Position numbers and translations under genes: made by a program
Part shown: positions 23,086 to 37,600 of the stretch, one piece after another
Position numbering within the stretch: the first letter of the stretch is position 1
Layout: every line of letters begins with the position of its first letter
Notes under the pieces: generated by a model
Database searches by the model: none
What the model was told of the DNA's origin: nothing
The model's input: only the letters and a program-made list of their open reading frames with translations
Source of the DNA: Nomia melanderi
Taxonomy: Eukaryota > Arthropoda > Insecta > Hymenoptera > Halictidae
NCBI RefSeq assembly: GCF_051020985.1
Contig: NC_135003.1
Span: 7,557,501 to 7,621,500, forward strand
Direction of reading: 5' to 3'
Length of the DNA: 64,000 nucleotides

Positions 23086-26000
23086 GAGGAACGACGGTGC
23101 GTGCAGGGGGAAACGCGCAGAAATTCAGAACCGTAGGCCTGACAGGACTCTGTAAATAAGACAGTGCTCGGCTGATAATGGATGCCATTGGCGTATGATG
23201 GATGCGTAACTATCCGCGATGAGCTATTGCGTTTCGATGCCAAGTTACATGGACCGTGATAATTTCTTGACTGATCTCCGCCCACGGAGTTGCCGCTTCG
23301 GTGGGGAAGTTGCTTCTATCCGAGAGGGCTGGGTTCTTGAAACACTGCTCGTAAATGATTGATTGTTTCATCGATGAATGAACAGTAAGTTGCGCGAAAC
23401 GAAAGAGAGCGGAGATTCATGTAGACGAGCTCGTTAATGCTGCTACTTATTTCGGTGACGGGTTGTAATTGCTTTGTAATTATTGACTGGTAACATAGTA
23501 AGTTTGTTCCCAAGTTGAACATATTTCAGATCGGAAGATTTCGTTAGGACCCATTGCAAATTTCCATAATTGTGATTAACGAGAAGCAACTTGTAATCAC
23601 CTCTAGCCTAGACTTTTAGTAAAATTATTCAGAAACGACTTACCATTATTACCGATGCACCCTTAGTGAATAATCAAAGTGGGACATTTCAACGTCAATT
23701 TTACACGGAGCATAGAAATTAAAGTATTAAGTGCTTGAATGACGTAATATCCTTATCCCCGTAACATCTATCAACTACACGAGATATCACGGAATATTTC
23801 TCCTCTTCTAAATTCTCAATGACCCCAGTTACTATACATTCAAATCTCGTAGTTCAATATTTCCAGTAATACGCTTACACGCAATACGAAATGGACTGTA
23901 ATAACATCAGACAGAAACTCCGCGGAGACTCTCCGAAGGAAACTGTTCCCATTTTTGAACTCAAAGTGGTGAGATCACGGATAAGACCGCGGGGGTTGGA
24001 CACGGAATCTTCTTATTTTTCTCGATTCTGTAATCTTCCCCGCGGACTGCCGGTCGACGAATGGCAAGCACGCACGGACACAGGGATGGCGGCCGCGATT
24101 TCGATCACGGGATCGGCAGGCGCCGAGACGACGACCGCGAGGAAATCGCGGGTAAAGAAGGAACTCCCGTAGAAAGAACGACGATATCGACGGGTAGAAA
24201 GCCTCTATCGGCGGGTGGTCCGAGGGGGAGGATTGCATTTGTGCAGCGACGACAGCGGGAAATGAGAAATAGCGGACGAAGAGAAGAACTTCCCTATCTA
24301 CGTACACCCCCTTTACGCGGAGTCTTCCCTTGCGGCAGAGCTAACTACGGAGCTCCAGTTACTCGACTGGCGGACCAAAGAGATCGTATCGCGTATGGAA
24401 CGTCTGTAGTAACAGTGGCTACTGGAATACCCTGCCTATCTGCTTTTTCTCAACAGAAGTTAAATCGGTATCTTAGTTCAGTAGATAAGTACCTTCTTTC
24501 GAATTAGGGTGTATTCTAGAAATAGAACAATTGATTGCGCAGTCTAATCTTGGCATTACGAATGTCCATGTGTATATTGACAACTATTAGGTTATCTTCT
24601 TTATAAGAGGATAGTTTATCAAAGATTATAGAAAGAATTATATTAGGAATATAATACTAAAATGTCAAATTAAGAATTGAAGTTTCTTTTAATATTAGAT
24701 AGTATAGAAAATTGTCACTTTTATTACTCATATTACTAATAACATCCTTTTAAATGTAAATGGAATTCATTTACTATATTATTTGTTTTATACATCTAAA
24801 ACATTATCTGCACAAGTATTATTAAGGAATACGGTAGCAACAAAGGCGACCGCAAAAGGGAATCTACCTTCATTCTGTAACAATTCATCGTCAATTGTTC
24901 CCAGAGAACGCGGTTTCTCTAATTTCGCGAGACAGTTCGGCCCTCTCGCCGAGCGATCGTTTGAAGTATCAAAGAAAAGGGAAAATGCGATGCCACGAGC
25001 ATCCTCAGTTTCGCCTCTATAAATCCAAGGACTGTACAAGGTTCTCGGTCCCGGACTCGGAGCGAGGATCGTTTGATCAGCAGAAAAAGGAGCGTTTTTC
25101 GACTAACGCGACATCCACTCGTAAGGTCGACGTCGATCAAAGACCTGTCGTTAAAACGCATGGAGATCTTCTTATCCGTTCGTTCGACTACCGGCGCAGC
25201 CTGAAAATCGAGTTTTCCCCCTTCGCCCTACCGTCTTTCCCGGCGCGGATTAAATCCCATCGGGATCATGAACTGCTGAATACAGGCCGACGGATACAAC
25301 GGGCGTGTTTTTAAACGGCGACAGGAAAGTATGAGGGGAAGAAATCGGTAATTGTAATAGAATTTAACCAGCCCGGAAACGAAAAAGTTTCTCGAACATC
25401 ACGGACCGCCGACGCGCCTTTCCTCGGAGATTTCATGATTTATCGCCCGGCCAGAGGTATCACTTGTTCGATAGATTCCTCCATTCAGGGCTTCCGCTCG
25501 GTTTGTTTCATTTGTTATCGATGATACCTCGTGGGGAACGATACGCCGCGATTGATGGTACAAAAATGAAAAATTGAAAAATATGAACTTGAGAGTTGAA
25601 ACGTAATATTATTGGATAATATAATACTAGTATTATACGGTAGTGTGTAATAACTGTAATTAATAATAAAAGAAAGAAAATAAAGAAAATTTTGAATGAA
25701 TTTGACAAATAAAGATTTTGTGAGTGGAGGCGGAGATTTTTTAAAACTTATTTTGACGTATGAATTAAAGTGGTCTGACAATGTTCTTTGTGAATATATT
25801 ATGTACTATTTATTCATGAATGTATGAATGATGTAGCTTTGAAGGAAACAATGGATCGTATAATAGCATGGTAAGAGCATATAATAATTTGTGGCCACTT
25901 CGAAATAACAATATCTGTGAAGCAAGGAGGCGCGGAATAATTCAAATGACTGTTTAATGGATGTCCGCTTGTATACAAGAGTCAAATTGAAATTGTGAAA

Positions 26001-26620
26001 CATAAATATCCCTTTGTATATCTGCGGTAAGAAAATATTTCTTTGCAATTTTTCGTTGATGATTTATCAATGACAGAGCAACTCCTGTGAACACGATTTT
26101 TGACATATTATATATGAAATGAATAATTCCACTCAGAACTGAATTATACTGCGAATACAAATAAATAAAAAATGTAAAAATTGTATCAAAGTGATTTGCA
26201 TGCAGAGCCTCAAGTCCGCGAGTACGAAGCGGAAATATAATATAACTGAAATTTAAAAATAATAATCCAAAGCGAGTACACGATATTCCGTTAATAATCG
26301 AACCCGTTTTGTGTGAAATTGAAAGCAATGAAACTCATATATCGAGTCGAATATGGAACGCATCATGAAATGCATTTTATTTCAACTGTTTCATTGTATT
26401 TCTGAAAATACGATCTATAGATTTCAAGGAAGACCATATACAGTCCGCGATAGAATTCGCAAGAAGATAAATTCTTGCAGAAATCATGATCGCTTTAATA
26501 CGATAACTTAATATTTATGTAACAAAATACTTGAAGAAACCTCGCAAGATACAAAGACACAATGTATCTATGTATAGTATCTATGATACCTTGTTAATTC
26601 TTTCTCAACCGTTTGCGAGT

Positions 26621-29600
26621 CAACGGCCGTGAAACGGAGGATGTCCCCACATTTTTCTAAAGTGCGAAAGGACGGTATCTAGCTGCTGCTTTGTCTTCCT
26701 GAAATATCATTGTCGTGAAAGGAATCCTTTCGAGCGTGTGAAAAGAGATTGGTCCGTCATCGGTGCTCGACCCCTGTATCGAATGCAAATCGATACACGC
26801 GAGAGAAACCGTAGAGAACGGTTCCATCGTCGCGTTCGCCACGGCTAGCGGAATGGGACCGTAATGGCGAACGGAAATGGCCCAAGCAGATGCGACGCTG
26901 CCCTTCCGCGTTGCCCTCGAAGGTGGGCACACACAATCGTCGAGATCGCCCAGCTTGGCCAAAGTGCACGGAAAATCTATCGTTGATCGTTTTTGGGGAC
27001 CAGTGCACGGTGCCCCGCTCGATTTCACACCGAGGAAATGACTTTCCTCGCGTCTGATCCCGCAACGCGCCCTTATTTTCACAGTGGTTCGGTCGTTTCC
27101 TGCCGCAAGACGGGAAAATGATGCGGAACTCCCGTGATCCCGGTCCACGGTCTCTTGGAATTTTTCAATTTTCCGTTGGGCGAAAAAACGATTAACGTAC
27201 AGACGGAGGGTTTGCCAGGGGCGAATAGAATATATTTGAAAGGAGGATTTATTTAATTTTTTCGGCTACTTTGAATTGGAAGATTTGCGATATTGGAATT
27301 GAAATTTCGGTAGAAAAGTATTTACTTCGTTTGAGGTTGAATAGGTACCTACCATTTAATTTTATATTAATATCGTAAATATTTTACTGAATCAAATAAC
27401 ATTCAACAAGCAATAAATATAGGTATTTGAAAAAGGCTTCGACTGTTACATTGAAGCTTCGAATATTACTTTCATTCGCTTTGACATTTCAGTAAAATTC
27501 TAAAAGAAGAAAGACTGACTATAATTAACAATGTAACAAAAGTGGTTACTCGTATATTCGTAGCAGTAATTCCCCGATGTAGCGATCAACCGTCAAATAT
27601 CTATACCGCGTCACTCCGCGTACAGTGTTACCAGAAACATCAAAGCGGCGCTAAAGACTGCAACGGCGAATGGAAACGATGACAGTGTCCGGGGCGGTAT
27701 AATAAAAAAAAAAAGAAAAAAAGAGGCACGAGTGGACCGAAATAGTGGCAACTTGTCAATACGATGACACCCGTTATGAAAGGGGCGTGCTGGGGCAGGA
27801 CAGTTTCCTATGTACACCTACATATGTACTTACTTGGGTACATCGGGCGCGCGAATTCTGGTTAATAGGCTCCGTGCTCGGTATTCAAGCCTATCGGATT
27901 TCTCCATTACAGAGAATTGAATTTTTCGCCGAACGTTCGAGCCGGCTCACGTATTTATCGTCCCCTCAATGATTTGGAAAAACCAATTACAGCCGCGATT
28001 TCGAATGAACGTACGCGGGGCTTAATGGGGAAAAAAGTCGGAATGACTCTTGACGAGCTCGAATCGAACAACGAGTACGAGGGAAGAATGTGTTTTCTCG
28101 CTTGAAGGGATGAAAGTAGTTAAATCAATGCGGGGAGAAGTTAATTCAGTATTAAAATCATTTTTGACGTGAATGTTTCGATTGTATGAACGTGTGCATT
28201 CAAATAAATGTTTGTATTAGTTATAGAATTATTTTACGCTCACTGGAATAGCGTAATTGCTGGAACACGTCGAAAATGTTGGTTTTTAAATAACGAAGCA
28301 TAATTAGGTACCGCTGTGATGTAAGGAGAGCTATATTTTTACAAGCGTGATGTCGAAAGTAGCTGAATAAATGGAACGCTTGCCGGGTCGGTCTCTTATT
28401 TAAATAAAATAAATTAAAGGTTTTTAATGTCGTAACTACTCTCTTCTGCGGGAAGTTCGCTCGACTGAGAATCATTTGCCGCAATTTACGTACCTAAATA
28501 CTGTAGATGTTAGTTTTAATTACGCGAATCTCCGAGGATAGTTGAAATTTTTTCCTTTTGCTTTCTATAGTAAAGCAGGGGCTGAGCGAGAGAGAAATTT
28601 CGTTCGTTGTAACGATAAAATTTTCTACTTTCTGTAGGACGTTTAAGAGAACTCTCGGGACATTTTCAATACTAGGCAAATACTTCTAGTAGTTTGTTTC
28701 ATTATAATTTCAGAGTATATAAAAAGACAACATTATTCATCTTTTGCTTCTTCGCTTTTACAAATACAGTACCAGACTATAGCTTTGCAAGCAATTTTAT
28801 TGATAGATCCGGCACAGAAACTATGGATGACGCTACAAACAGTAAGTATAAAAACTGTTTAAAAACAGCATCCGAAAGAAAACTAATTATTTTAAATTTT
28901 AATAAAAGTGGTAATTTCAATACGAACACAATAAATGCAAATTTTTACGTCCGTATAATACAAGATTGTAACTTGTGAAATATGACCATTATTGACTAAA
29001 TATTCAACATAACTAAAGGCTCTTCGATTAAAATGCATGCTTAATGTGAACACTAATTTCATCAAATTGGAATGAAGTACAATTAATTAGTTAAATGTTC
29101 AGAATTATTCAGTAATGTAGATTATACAGTGCTCTATATCATACTCAATTATGCTTAAAATCAATGTTAAATATGTTCCACGAGTTGATCGAGGTACAAG
29201 AAGCGGGTTCGGTTTCATCTTGCCACTATAATTTTCATATGTATTGACAGGGGTAACCCAATTTCCCTTGTTCACCGAAGAAGTGCAATATAAAAATACA
29301 CGGTCCGAGTTCGTGCACCGAATAACGAGATCGTTGATCCACTTATCAAGGATGAGTAGGAATCCCCACGTGAATCCCTTCGATTTCTTGATTCGCCCTC
29401 CTTTTCTCTTCTAAGCCTATTAACCTCGCACCCTTTCAACCCCCATCGAGCACAATGGAAATCATCTTGAAAGAGGATGAGTGGCGTCCAACAAAATCCG
29501 GCTACATACAAAGTATGGAAGAACAACAATGAAATATGCAACAAAATGTTATATTTGGGAAATATTAAAAGTACTGCATTATTTCATGTAAAGTAGGTTC

Positions 29601-31453
29601 CATTATTAATTACACATCGTTGGAAACGATACTCCTAATTTTATATCAATGCTGAAAACCATTTAAACTTCATATTTTGTAGTTGGGTGGTAAACACTTT
29701 TTGAATACTGTTATTATATTATATTATCATGGAATTCTTATGAATATGCATTTCAATTATTACACAGTTCCCTTATTTATTTAATTTGGGCCCTGCAGAC
29801 TTCTTTCTTTTCTCCAGGTTGGCATTCAAACACTAGTTAATTCAGAGACAGATTAAAATAAATGACTACCGTTATGTTGATGAAGAAGCCGTGATCAACT
29901 AGTCGAAAACAATAATATTAAATCATTGAGTCCAATTGAGGTTCGCACTACCGAGGTTTCATAGCAACAGTCTCGTTACTTTTCTGCCAGACCTTGTATA
30001 ATATTTAGGAAACCATACACGTACATACTTATATACGCGGTGGCACATTAGAATTGGGCGGGGGCGGGTTGCTCGAGGCAGCCTCATGAATTTAAATTTC
30101 TGCTAATTGTGGTCTCGGCCGAAGGCAAATCGACTAATTGCCGTTCAATTCCTGCCGGGGATCACCTCGAAGTCACGTTCCACGCGCTAGTACGTTTCCT
30201 CGAATAATCCGATAATTATTCTTCGATTGAGCGCTCAACGGGATCCCGAGCAGCGATATCGCGCGATATTAATTCGATTCCGGCGGACTGGAATCCGGCA
30301 TTTATAGAAATATCCGCGACCGAGATTAACGAACGATTTACCCGGCAGCCACGTTCACGCTGGAATAGTCGTTCGCAATCGCTCGATTAATCGAAGGTTA
30401 TTCGCGATCGGTATAGGAAGTCAAGGATGCGCGGCGGTATTCTGCCGAGAGAGGAATCGATCTGTTAGCTTACTCGTTTATTATGATTCATGTTGTTAAT
30501 TTGAAACCCGTTGGAAGTATAGAACATTTTAAGAGCTTTCTAATCAGCGGTTCTGAATATTATTCTGTGTTGTACGGAAATAAAAATATGTTAGATGATT
30601 GTACGTGAACTGTTGGAATATTATGGAATATCAGACAATTTTCACAACTGAAAGCTCTTACTAACAATTATTACTCATACAGTAGTGAATAAGTTCTTGT
30701 TTGTCATATCTTATACTCCGTTTTAATATATACACATGCTGCACGAAAAAGAAATTCCGTTGCATTTTATTATTAATCGTATTGTTATTTCAAAGGTCAA
30801 TAACGTATTTATTGTCACAGACAACAGCGCAAAACATGCTACTAAAAATCTAGTCCGATCACAACTTGAATATGAAAATCTCATTCACTAATGAAAGAGA
30901 CTACTGACTTAAATTAGAATCGTTTAGATGTTCCATTCCATTAACTTCGGCAAACATAGATTTAATGAGGTGCAGAAATAGCTTTGTTATTAAAAAACTG
31001 TCCAACGAATGCTGCGAATGACACGGGCCGTTCTCTTTCTCGGTTTATGAATCAATTAAGCCAGAGAGGAGATTAGAACAGCCAAATACGGTCGATAATC
31101 CAGGACAATCTTCTTCCACGCGTCATTTTCAGTTTTCGGTTCATCGAATAACCGCGTCGCGGTCGACCGGAGCTCCATGAAACTGGATCAAAACCATCCG
31201 TCTCTTTTTCCTCCCTTTTACTCGCCCGATCAGCCGCGGATTATCCGCGGGAAGCGTTTCCGAGCCGCTTTTAAGAGCAATTATATCTCGTGAATGGCTC
31301 TCGCGGTGTCTAATTGTCGTGGATAACAAAAAACGCAGAAACGGGGATTCTTTGTTTTCCACTTTGAACGTTTTACGATATTCGGCAACGTTCGTCGAGA
31401 TAGACGCGGTTTCAAACGAAATTCTTCTTTCGAAATTACGCCGAATACTTTCC
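26621..31453. other. No gene: patches near 26.9, 27.8, 29.3, 30.2 and 31.2 kb
   Basis: A 163-codon minus-strand frame (26657-27148) is the longest here. It is overlapped by a 102-codon frame in another phase and has no family resemblance. An A-rich run occurs at 27704-27722. The stretch 28.1-29.1 kb and 29.5-30.0 kb is AT-rich with nothing to report. Confidence 0.55.
30030..30480. promoter_or_regulatory. Possible enhancer: GC patch with TAATTG and ATTA sites
   Basis: This GC-rich patch carries TAATTG at 30104-30109 and 30135-30140, the palindrome TCGATTAATCGA at 30383-30394, and further ATTA cores. It resembles the 59.4-kb patch. No ORF or splice signal suggests a gene. Regulatory function is only inferred from motif content. 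Confidence 0.25.
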
Positions 31454-31459
31454 ATTTAC

Positions 31460-31659
31460 CTTTGAACCACTGCGCGTGCTGGAAACATGCTCCCCGGCGA
31501 GTTTTTATTCTGTCCGTAAATGTTTACACGATTCCAGTTTTTGCGAAACTCGCACGAGAAAGATAAAACGAATGTCTGCGTTGCTCTGTTCGTGGCGAGT
31601 AATTCGCAACGATATGAATTTTTAAATAACGCGCGTGCAACGTTTCTCTTGTACATCAC
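31460..31659 (-). other. Candidate internal exon, unrecognised (low confidence)
   Basis: On the minus strand a 200-nt segment begins after an acceptor (branch-like CTAAT, then TGTTTTTAG, AG at plus 31660-31661) and ends at a good donor, CAAAG followed by GTAAAT (31454-31459). One frame is open across the whole segment (66 codons). Its stops are the TAG of the acceptor and the TAA in the donor, as expected of a coding exon. The peptide (starting VMYKRNVARALF) is basic and Asn-rich and resembles no family I know. The pyrimidine tract is short. The segment sits in a GC-richer patch where open frames of this length arise by chance. Another open frame (104 codons, 31141-31455) follows on the same strand, also unrecognised. 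Confidence 0.15.
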
Positions 31660-31661
31660 CT

Positions 31662-34600
31662 AAAAACATATGTATTAGCGATTATCCGTTTAAAAAAACC
31701 ATGTAAATCACGTACACCCAGTTCCGACAATTTTTAGAACGTCGGAATAATTACAAACGAAAATTTAAAATTGAAAAGCAAGCGAAGCAAGATTAAAGCA
31801 AATGAGATTTTTACAATTTTACGTGTTTAACGCGTGTCCAGTTGTAACGTTGGAAAAAGGTATGAATCAAATTGGTGTATAAATACTTGTGCAAGTCTCA
31901 TGAAATAGTATAGATTATTATACAAGTTCCCACAAATACTGCGAAGTATCGGTGATTGATCAAAGCTCAGCCGGGCTCGAGAAATATCAGCAGTCATTAA
32001 TTACACTTTAATGAAGTTATTATCCGTTCCAGCGAGACAATGGTCGAAACATCAAAGCGGGTACACGGCTGTGGGGCAGAGACGCGCTATAATGACGTAC
32101 AATAAAGTTGAAGGGATTTTCTTTAATCCCATAAAAGGTCATGTCGTCTTACGGCCGTCATTAACTCGGTTTTTCTATGGTGTAGGAAGGAACCGATAGA
32201 GTCAGGGGTCTTTATGGGTCGCGTTGCCTGCAACCTCTTAAAATTATACAGCGGTCGTTTGGCGTACGTGGCACGTGTGCACGCATTATCGAAGAAGCAT
32301 TATGCAAACTATCTCCGAAAACAATTACCGGTCTGAACGACAACACTTTCAAGAGTAGAATTTTGCATTGCATCACCGTGGTACCTGTCTCCTGCGTTTA
32401 CGTGATCGCGTTTAATTTCAGCGCTCTCCTCCCGAACGTTCTATTCGCGCTTTATTTCGCGACACTTAGTTTTTCAATTTTCACGGCGCTCCGATGTAAT
32501 AACGTGCGAACTAATTACGCGCGACGAGATTAAGGAACTTAATCTGAAAAACTGTACGATCTTTTCATCTTGAATTAATAATGCATTTGCAATAACGTTC
32601 TGGGATGTTTTAGATTGAATACAAATTCTGTTTAATATTCCGGATTTTCTTTTTCGTTTTTCTGCTAGAGACGATCGATTATTCAAATTTTGAAACTTAT
32701 TTGAAACTAATCTGACAGTAAGCAATCATACAGACAACGTAAAAGAAATATTCACATCTTTAATTATATTTTTCTTGAGAATAAGAGAGAGATATGGGTT
32801 GTTACTTCTTGGAATTGTCTTACACATCCTCCTCTATACCTTAAGAAAGTCTGATTAAAATGTCAAAATTACGGTTCACCCCGTTCTCTTGGAAGTTTAA
32901 TAAAAGGTCGTTTTGGCAAAATTAAATTGATGAAGTTCATTTTTATGGTTCATTTAAAATAATCTAGGAGTTGTAAAATCTGTTTCACTCTTACCGTACA
33001 GTTTACATAGTTTCAGAGCTATTAATGAAAGAAATTTTGAATTGAATTCTCGTGGAGGGTAAGAGTGACTGAGGGTAAGAAGTTCGACGGCCTGCTCACG
33101 GTTATCTCATCGTTAAAGGTGCTTCCACTGTCTGGTTGACTTAATGCGGATAACGATTGACCTAATTAAGAGGCCGCACGGTAATGGCTTCCCTCGAGTG
33201 CGAAAACTCACAACAAAATAAATTCTTATGACGCTTGGGTGCACTTAGGCAAAGAAACCGTAATCATTCTTGTACTTGTCTTCGAATACCACGTAATTTC
33301 CTTATCCATCGGAAATTGTTACTTTCCCATATATAAACTTTGCTGTAGTTCCACTAAATATATAACCAAACATCAGTCAAATAATCTCAACATCTTCGTC
33401 CATAATTTAAAAGAACATACATTATTCCTCATCATTATGACAAAGGTAATAAAACATAATAATAAAATATCAACATTTGCACAATAAAATAACAATAACA
33501 AAATAGTAAACAATATTACTGTCACAGAAACTCACTCTAAAAAGAACGTTCCTCAAAACCTGATCTCCGCGCACGAGAAAAATTCGCGATTAAAAACATA
33601 ATCCCCTAATCCAGCATCAAACTCCACAACCATTACACGCCGAACGATCCATCGCGCGAGACTAACAACTCGCAACGGACGAGTTTAAAAATTCACACGT
33701 CCACTTAAGTCTCAAAAGCATCCCCCTAATTTGCCAAGAAATTCCAGAAGCATTAAACGCTGAACGATCCATTAAGCAGGGCCAGGAGTCAGCCGCGTCT
33801 GTTAAACTTAAACCGAAGAATGACCGTTACCAAGGGAGACACAAGTATCTCCTACCAAGGATGGCCGCGTTAATCGATAGTAATCGTTCATAATGCGCGT
33901 TGCGGGCCGTCGTAATGCTCGAATTCAAGTGGCTCCCGACACCGGGCCGGGCGGCCTCGCTGACGTGCTTTTCCTGCCTTTACGACAGGCCCGATTCGTG
34001 CTTGGCACGTTCCCTGTCCCGCGTTCCCGCAGCTTACTCGTAAACCTGGCGCGTTTAGACGGCCGCTACGCCGGCTGAAATTACACGGGGGGATACGGGT
34101 GCTAAACACGCGACGTAACCCGCCACGGATTCCCGGAATTGCGAGTGCATAATGCATCTCGACGTCGTAGGCTGCCTCGATCATCCAGTGCGAACGTCTG
34201 CCTGTCCAACCCCTGGCCCTGTCGATTGTCGACTGATCTGAGAAACGGGATACAGGACAACAGGCGAAGCCTTCCATCGGCTTGACGGTGTTACCGAACG
34301 CGGAAAGGTATTCCATTATTCAATCCGATCGGATCGCGGATTCACCAATGAATGATTTCAATGCACAGTTACTCAAGATTGGCCCGACTTTGTACGAGGT
34401 TTGTACGTACTCATGTAATACCACTCCATTGATATCTTGGGTGTCGTGTTGGATGTTTCATGAAATATATCTGTCGGTAGAAATTAACATTAATACAACG
34501 GAACAGTTAAATTGACTTTCTGAAATTCCTTTGATTTACATTTACAATTCAGTAATGCTAAATAAATTTCTTTCATAATTTTTCACAGAAACATCTGTTA

Positions 34601-37600
34601 CCTTTTTAATAATTGCGAGAAAGAGACATCAGGAATGGATGATTTCGATCTGTCTGGTAGTATTAGTGTTAAGGTTAATGTGAAAGGAATTTCGTGTAGA
34701 TGTTGAAAACTTGGATAATTTGGGATGGAGTTTATTTTGGTATTATTTTGAGTGTTTTGGTTTTGAGAAAGGGAAATGGAGGAAAGATTTGGACAATTAT
34801 CGGAGTGTGCTACAGAAATTAGAGATTTCATTGATCTTCGTAATTGTGTTATAGAAACAGTTCGAAATATCTTCAGTTGATAGCACGTAACATTTACTCA
34901 TAAAACAATTGTAGTACCCACTTATTATTTAAAAAAAGACAGGTTAAAATAGAATATTAACCTACCAAACTACTCGAATCCATCGCCAAATGCTAACCTT
35001 CCAGTTCCACGAACTAAACCAACGTAAATCGAAAAATCCCTACGAAAAACTACCAAAAAAGACTAACGCGTTTATCAAAGTAGCGTTAAAAATTTTCAAC
35101 GACCATGTTCGCCAGAATTCAGTCATCGAGTATTTTTCCGGTAGCGTCCGGCAAGTGGACCAGAACTAGTTTCAGCAAAGGTCTATGAGTATCCGTAGTC
35201 AAGGAAGTTCTCAGTTCCCCGGGAAATTAGTGAAACTCGTTTACGCCGCAAGACAGGTAGTTCCGTGGCGTCGTCGTTATAACGACGAACTCCCGACGCC
35301 GCGGTGTAGGTGTGCACGTGAACGTGATGCTGAAGGGTCTGAGGAGCTTGGAAGGGACGGACGACCGTTTCTGATGGGTCAAGACACTATATATCGCTAA
35401 CAAGGTGCATTTCTGTCTGACTTAAACCGCAACTAGGAAAGATCGTCGTCTTCGGTCAGCACGGAGACGGCCCCGTTGTCATCGCGCGAAAGATCCACGC
35501 CGCGAAACTGCAGACCTCTGCATCGAGAGTGGACCCTGCGATCCCCGAGCCGGGATCAATGGTGGTTCAGGACCCGCCGCTTCTAACCCCGAAGATTTAT
35601 TAGCCAATTTATGTCGAATCGGAGACCGATGTCGCCTCCGAGTGGAGCGATTCCACCGGAACGTAATTATCGTTTTACCGGGGCCCAAGATAAATGGCGG
35701 AGAATACTTCGACGCGATTAGGAGCCATCGCGGATGGTTTATTGAAAATTAAGTCTCCGACGAGTGCACTTGCGATCTTGAAGCTTTTGTATCGGGGAAT
35801 TTATCGGGAAGAAATCTGTAAGGTTTTGAAAAATGTGCAGGTTTTTCAATGGGTTTTTCGATGATGTTAAGGTGTTTTGGGTTTGACAACGAGTGTGTTT
35901 GAGTTTTCAGAAACGAGAAAGAATTATTTAATTTTTATGGATCTACAGAATTCTTTTATCCAAGAATTTATAGATAAGGGAGAATTACTGTTGAAACATT
36001 CATGCTTCGTTATGATGAGAGGATTTCAAAGAGTTAAGGAAATGGAAGAACTTCTGGAGGTTGACATTTGTAAGATACGATTTGGAGAAACACTGTTATG
36101 AAATTCGATCGAGGTTCAACTGTACGGGTAATAATTTATGAGCTGATGTATGTATAGATTCATACCGACGTTCATTCACTTCATCAAGCGTTCTGTAGGG
36201 TTTCATTTAAAGTGAATACTTCATTAAAGTCTTTGGAATGCTGAGCTTGATAGAATAGAAGCGCGCGCTGTAAATGCATAAAGTTTGCAGTGTAGTCACT
36301 ATATTCGCCCCTTTGTGAAACTTTGAATATTTCTCGAAGCGTTCCTCAACAGCGGCCCAGCTTTCGTCACCGCGGCACGCGGGAAGGAAGAGTGATAGAC
36401 ACTCGAGAGAGAGTCACAAATTAGATCTCTCCAGAAACTCCATCGTGGACCAGACTGGAGGCTATGTATGATGACTGCGAGCGGCATTCATTCGTTCCTT
36501 CTTTGTTCAATCGACAATGACATCAGGTGTCAAAGAATTCCACGTGCAATATCGTCCTCCGATACAGACTTACATAAAAAATATTCATTCTTATACTCAT
36601 CCTTACTCATCAGTGTATTAATAATTATTTTCTATAATCTTTTCCTCTATGATTCTTTCCTCGAGAAAATTGTTCATTTCCAGAATTCAACAAAATTTAA
36701 TGTTTATTTCAAACACCCATTATCATCAAATTTTCAATCTATATCTTTCAACCGTTCCTAAACGTGTCAAAAAATAAATACTCTTTAAATCTTTATATTT
36801 CGAAAAGTACATTCCAAAATATCTCATCGAAGTACAGAGCAAAGTGTTTACCAAATCCCCTGCACCAAATTCTCAACTAAACGTTCTCATTAAAATGTCT
36901 CGATGAAATTTCCCAATAAATCTGACTAAACCATATCATGTTCAGGAAATGCAGCACTCGTTAAAATCTCTGCTCTACACCTATGAAGCGTAAGGATCGA
37001 ACATGGAATATCCGGATCGTTTTAACGTGACCGGAAAAAGGTAACGGAGTGTCTCGAGTAATCCGGCTAAAGCGAAGCCGATCGTAGGAGTTACGGGGAT
37101 CGCGGCGTTCCAGAAATGGCGACGATGTTAGCGAATAATTGAGCTCAATCCTCGGGAATCGGGTGGGTATGTAAGAGTCGCGTAAAGCGGCGCGAAGACA
37201 CGGCGGCCGCAGCCAGCAGCGGGGCGGCCGGTTAACTGGAACAGATATTCTATTACCGTCGATTCCGGGGCTTCCCCGACACATTTGAGACCCAATCCAA
37301 TTTTCATATCGAGCGTGCGCCGGGAACGTAACCGCTAAAACGTCTCTGGGTTCGCCGACCGCTTTTTTCCCCCGACCGCTTTGTTTGCGACCGAACGGCT
37401 CCCGCGCGCGCAATACTTAGTTTTTAATTACGTAGCCACCCCCCGCGAATACACAAAAGGTGACACGGTTGTGTGATCAAACGGTCGAAGCCGTTCCATA
37501 ACAATAGACTTCGAAAAAATTTAATATCTACCGAACAACAAATTCTGACGGAGGAGTAATAAATTCGAGATCAAAGGATGAATCACTGACACGCAACGAC

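Larger units (their letters stand above)
21717..26620. other. No gene: GC patches at 21.7-22.4, 23.0-23.3, 23.9-24.4, 24.9-25.5 kb
   Basis: GC-rich patches carry overlapping frames of 100-148 codons on both strands, for example 24061-24507 plus against 23975-24307 minus. None has recognisable content. The segments between, and 25.55-26.62 kb, are AT-rich with Phe/Leu/Ile-rich chance frames on the minus strand. Confidence 0.55.

Noticed and set aside
26657..27148. 163-codon minus-strand open frame
   Set aside because: A second frame of 102 codons runs through the same bases and the product resembles no known family. Chance is the simpler reading.
30256..30269. 14-bp palindrome ATATCGCGCGATAT
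   Set aside because: Same reason: palindromes of this length are expected by chance.
36961..37413. 150-codon minus-strand frame, Arg/Pro-rich
   Set aside because: Its composition is typical of translated CpG-rich DNA and no motif is visible.
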